Below the pieces are notes generated by a model, which ran no database searches, was not told the DNA's origin, and saw only the letters and a program-made list of their open reading frames with translations. A program made the position numbers and the translations under genes. From Onstottus_B arcticum (lineage in GTDB: Bacteria; Acidobacteriota; Blastocatellia; UBA7656), in the NCBI GenBank assembly GCA_038040485.1, contig JBBPIE010000001.1, forward strand, positions 248,001-312,000: DNA of 64,000 bases, read 5' to 3'. Numbering within the stretch: the stretch's first letter is position 1; each line of letters begins with the position of its first letter. Positions 61,464 to 64,000 of the stretch are shown piece after piece.

Positions 61464-61829
61464 ATGGCAAAAAGCGGCAAGATCCTGATAGAGCGGCTTC
61501 GCACCGAGGCGTCGTATCGCCGCCCGAGCGGACCGTTGTGGCAACCTGCGGTCGACGTTTATCGGTGCCCTACCGGATGGAAGGTCAAGTTCGATCTCGC
61601 CGGGGTCGCGCCGGAAGATGTTCAGGTTTTGATGACCGACGACAAGCTTATCGTACGCGGGGTAAGGCGCGACTCGATCATCACCGAAGGTTGGAGCTAC
61701 TACCAACTCGAGATCACCTACAGCCGCTTCGAGCGAATACTGCAATTGCCATTCGACCTCTCGGGGGCCGAAATACGGGTCGAGTCAAGAGACGGCTGGT
61801 TCATTTTGCACATCGATTGTGGCGGTTAG
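61464..61829 (+). CDS. Hsp20/alpha-crystallin small heat-shock protein
   Basis: 121 residues from the ATG at 61464 with AGAGG upstream. The holdase binds unfolding proteins without ATP. The alpha-crystallin domain spans about 25-115: WQPAVDVYRCPTGWKVKFDLAGV, DDKLIVRGVRR and the FERILQLP segment (strand before the loop). The N-terminal arm is very short (~24 residues) and there is no I-x-I tail, unlike most Hsp20 proteins, so oligomerisation may differ. It lies between clpP and lon. Confidence 0.85.
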   Translation: MAKSGKILIERLRTEASYRRPSGPLWQPAVDVYRCPTGWKVKFDLAGVAPEDVQVLMTDDKLIVRGVRRDSIITEGWSYYQLEITYSRFERILQLPFDLSGAEIRVESRDGWFILHIDCGG

Positions 61830-61892
61830 CATTTCGGCATCATTGCCGTGCGCCGCACTAAACATAATGCAGCGGCAAGGGGTAAATAAATA

Positions 61893-64000
61893 ATGTCTGA
61901 GAGAACGATTCCTGAGCAGGAGAAAACATCGGACGAGGCGGCGCCGACAGGCGCAGGCAGGATACTGGAGCTTCCGATACTCCCGCTTCGAAACACGGTG
62001 ATTTTCCCTTCGGGGATCTCGCCGCTGACCGTAGGACGCCCGCTTTCATTGGCGGCCGCTGAAGCTGCGCTCGCCACCGAAGAGAAGTTGCTTGGCGTGG
62101 TCGCGCAGAAAACGGACGGTGAGGGCGATCCGGCATCCTCGAATCTTTATCAAGTTGGAACGATGGTTGTCATTAACCGGATGATGCGTTCACCGGGCAG
62201 CGAGGACACGCTTCATCTGATCGTTCAGGGGCAAGAGCGGTTTCGCATAATCGGCTTCACGGAGCAGGCTCCGTACTTCAAGGCGCGCGTGGAACTCCTG
62301 CCCGAGCCGGCGCGTGAACAGACTCCCGAAGTCGAAGCGTTGCAGCGCAACATCAATGCGCTTGTGCAAAAAGCGCTCACGCTTTTGCCAAACGTTCCGC
62401 CCGAGATTCGCAGGATCATTCTCGGAGCCGACGACTCGGTTCGGCTCGCTTACTTTCTCGGCTCGGTGCTCGACTTGGAAGTCGCCCAGGAGCAAGCGCT
62501 GCTTGAAGCCGGCACCGAGGGCGAGTTGCTTCACCATATGCACACGTATCTTGCTCGAGAGGTCGAGGTGCTCGAGATCCGCAGCAAGATCGCCAACCAG
62601 GCTCAGGAGGAGCTTGGCAAGGCGCAGCGCGACTACATCCTTCGCGAGCAGATGAAGCAAATTCAAAAGGAGCTTGGGGATGCCGAACCCGAGCAAGCTG
62701 AAGCCGCGCTGCTCCGGGAGCGAATCGAGAAGGCCGACTTGCCCGATGAAGTGCGCACCGAGGCGGAACGAGAACTGCGCCGGCTTGAACGGCTACCGGC
62801 CGCCGCGCCCGATTATCATGTCATTCGGACTTATCTCGAGTGGGTGCTCGATCTACCGTGGAGGAAGTCGACCGAAGACAGCCTCGATCTCAAACGCGCA
62901 CGCGAAGTGCTGGATGAAGATCACTACGATCTGGATGACATCAAGGAACGGATTCTCGAGCACCTGGCGGTCATCAAGCTGAACCCGAAAACGAAAGCGC
63001 CGATCCTTTGCTTTGTCGGCCCGCCCGGCGTAGGCAAGACCAGCCTGGGCCAGTCGGTCGCGCGCGCTATGGGGAGAAAGTTTGAACGCATGTCGCTGGG
63101 AGGGATGCGTGACGAAGCCGAGCTGCGCGGGCATCGCCGCACGTACATCGGCGCGCTTCCCGGCCGCATCATCCAGGCGCTGCGGCGAGTCGGCGTGAAT
63201 AACCCGGTGATGATGCTGGATGAAGTGGACAAGCTCGGGATGGACTTCAGGGGCGACCCGGCTTCCGCGTTGCTCGAGATACTGGATCCAGCGCAGAACT
63301 TTTCATTCCGCGATCATTATCTGGACTTGCCGGTCGATCTTTCGAGCGTGTTTTTTATCGCAACCGCCAATACGCTGACGCCGATTCCGCCGGCGCTGCG
63401 GGATCGGATGGAAGTAATAAGGCTTTCGGGCTACAGCGAAGAAGAAAAGCTGCACATCGCGAAGCAGTATCTGATTCCGCGGCAGATCAAAGAATCGGGA
63501 CTTGGCGAAGAGCAAGTGCAGATCACCGACGAAGCGCTGGCAGCGATGATCGGCCGCTATACACGAGAGTCGGGGGTGCGCCAGCTCGAACGCACGATCG
63601 GCAGGCTCGCGCGAAAAGTAGCGCTGAAAGTCGCGCGCGAGGAGGGCGAGATCTTTACGATTACTCCGGATGATCTCGAAGACTACCTCGGCCACGAAGT
63701 CTTCTTCCACGAAATGGCGCGAACGACCTTACCGCCGGGCGTTGCGACCGGGCTTGCGGTCACCGAGATGGGCGGCGAAGTGCTGTTTATCGAAGCGACG
63801 CTGCTGCCCGGCGCAAAGGGACTCACGCTTACGGGTCAGCTTGGCGAAGTGATGCAAGAGTCCGCGAAGGCTGCTCACAGCTATCTCTGGTCGCACGCTC
63901 AGGAACTCGGGTTCGACTGTCTCGACAAGCTCGAAAAGAACGGAGTGCACGTTCACGTTCCAGCGGGCGCGACTCCGAAAGACGGCCCTTCGGCGGGCGT
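61893..64000 (+). CDS. lon: ATP-dependent protease Lon, cut by window edge
   Basis: 702 codons in the window from the ATG at 61893 (AAGGGG upstream). Lon degrades unfolded and regulatory proteins. The N-terminal substrate-binding domain covers about 28-220 (LPILPLRNTVIFPSGISPL). A helical linker follows (REQMKQIQKELGD). AAA+ has Walker A PPGVGKTS (about 376-384) and Walker B MMLDEVDK (about 440), with sensor GMRDEAELRGHRRTY. The peptidase domain begins near 600 and the last visible residues include GPSAG with the catalytic Ser700; the catalytic Lys lies beyond the edge. It is the last gene of the proteostasis block visible. Confidence 0.95.
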   Translation, partial: MSERTIPEQEKTSDEAAPTGAGRILELPILPLRNTVIFPSGISPLTVGRPLSLAAAEAALATEEKLLGVVAQKTDGEGDPASSNLYQVGTMVVINRMMRSPGSEDTLHLIVQGQERFRIIGFTEQAPYFKARVELLPEPAREQTPEVEALQRNINALVQKALTLLPNVPPEIRRIILGADDSVRLAYFLGSVLDLEVAQEQALLEAGTEGELLHHMHTYLAREVEVLEIRSKIANQAQEELGKAQRDYILREQMKQIQKELGDAEPEQAEAALLRERIEKADLPDEVRTEAERELRRLERLPAAAPDYHVIRTYLEWVLDLPWRKSTEDSLDLKRAREVLDEDHYDLDDIKERILEHLAVIKLNPKTKAPILCFVGPPGVGKTSLGQSVARAMGRKFERMSLGGMRDEAELRGHRRTYIGALPGRIIQALRRVGVNNPVMMLDEVDKLGMDFRGDPASALLEILDPAQNFSFRDHYLDLPVDLSSVFFIATANTLTPIPPALRDRMEVIRLSGYSEEEKLHIAKQYLIPRQIKESGLGEEQVQITDEALAAMIGRYTRESGVRQLERTIGRLARKVALKVAREEGEIFTITPDDLEDYLGHEVFFHEMARTTLPPGVATGLAVTEMGGEVLFIEATLLPGAKGLTLTGQLGEVMQESAKAAHSYLWSHAQELGFDCLDKLEKNGVHVHVPAGATPKDGPSAG

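Overview
The window reads as a chromosomal segment of a Gram-negative bacterium with about 58 % GC (estimated by eye). The best guess is Acidobacteriota, probably a Blastocatellia-type genome. This rests on the gene mix (many secreted beta-propeller, IPT/TIG and carboxypeptidase-regulatory proteins, minor-pilin cassettes, a fused kgd-type 2-oxoglutarate dehydrogenase) and on gene order; it is inference, not a database match. No rRNA or tRNA genes, insertion sequences, CRISPR arrays or phage genes were seen.

Layout. 0-7 kb: the 5' end of a fused 2-oxoglutarate decarboxylase/dehydrogenase (minus strand, running off the left edge), an inverted cluster of ~51-52-bp repeats, a secreted S41 protease, a LolA-like secreted protein, an M20 peptidase preceded by a heptameric inverted repeat array, and a secreted alpha/beta hydrolase split by an apparent one-base frameshift. 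7-16 kb: a four-gene minor-pseudopilin cassette (FimT/GspH, PilV, PilW, PilX types) present twice in tandem on the minus strand, with PilV broken by a one-base deletion in the upstream copy. 16.7-27.4 kb: secreted or surface proteins, including a 1497-residue kelch/Ig-like/PxKF protein, a DUF1573 protein and a subtilisin-like protease. 27.4-34.6 kb: an NtrC-type response regulator with a large multi-domain histidine kinase, then an outer-membrane barrel-like protein behind rdgB. 34.8-38.2 kb: a candidate structured RNA with a strong terminator, an M3-like peptidase, aroB and a small membrane protein. 38.3-44.4 kb: a double M16 protein lacking both zinc motifs, followed by degraded copies of its own 3' end, and an OmpA-domain protein. 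44.6-54.6 kb: glutamate dehydrogenase, an Asp-box propeller protein, a CpsB/YwqE phosphatase, trpD, mscL, a P-loop protein, an aldo/keto reductase and an IPT/NHL protein.

54.7-64 kb is a proteostasis block. Initiation factor IF-1, apparently starting at ATT, lies on the minus strand. Co-directional plus-strand genes follow: a DnaJ/CbpA-like co-chaperone, ClpB, a small protein, a Vms1/eRF1-like peptidyl-tRNA hydrolase candidate, ClpP, Hsp20 and Lon (cut by the right edge). They join disaggregation, proteolysis and possibly rescue of stalled nascent chains in what may be one stress regulon.

Most notable observations: the duplicated pilin cassette with one decaying gene, the two 7-bp-period inverted arrays directly upstream of start codons, the 52-bp repeat cluster, the ATT-initiated IF-1, the catalytically degenerate M16 pair with tail duplications, the candidate small RNA, and the proteostasis block.
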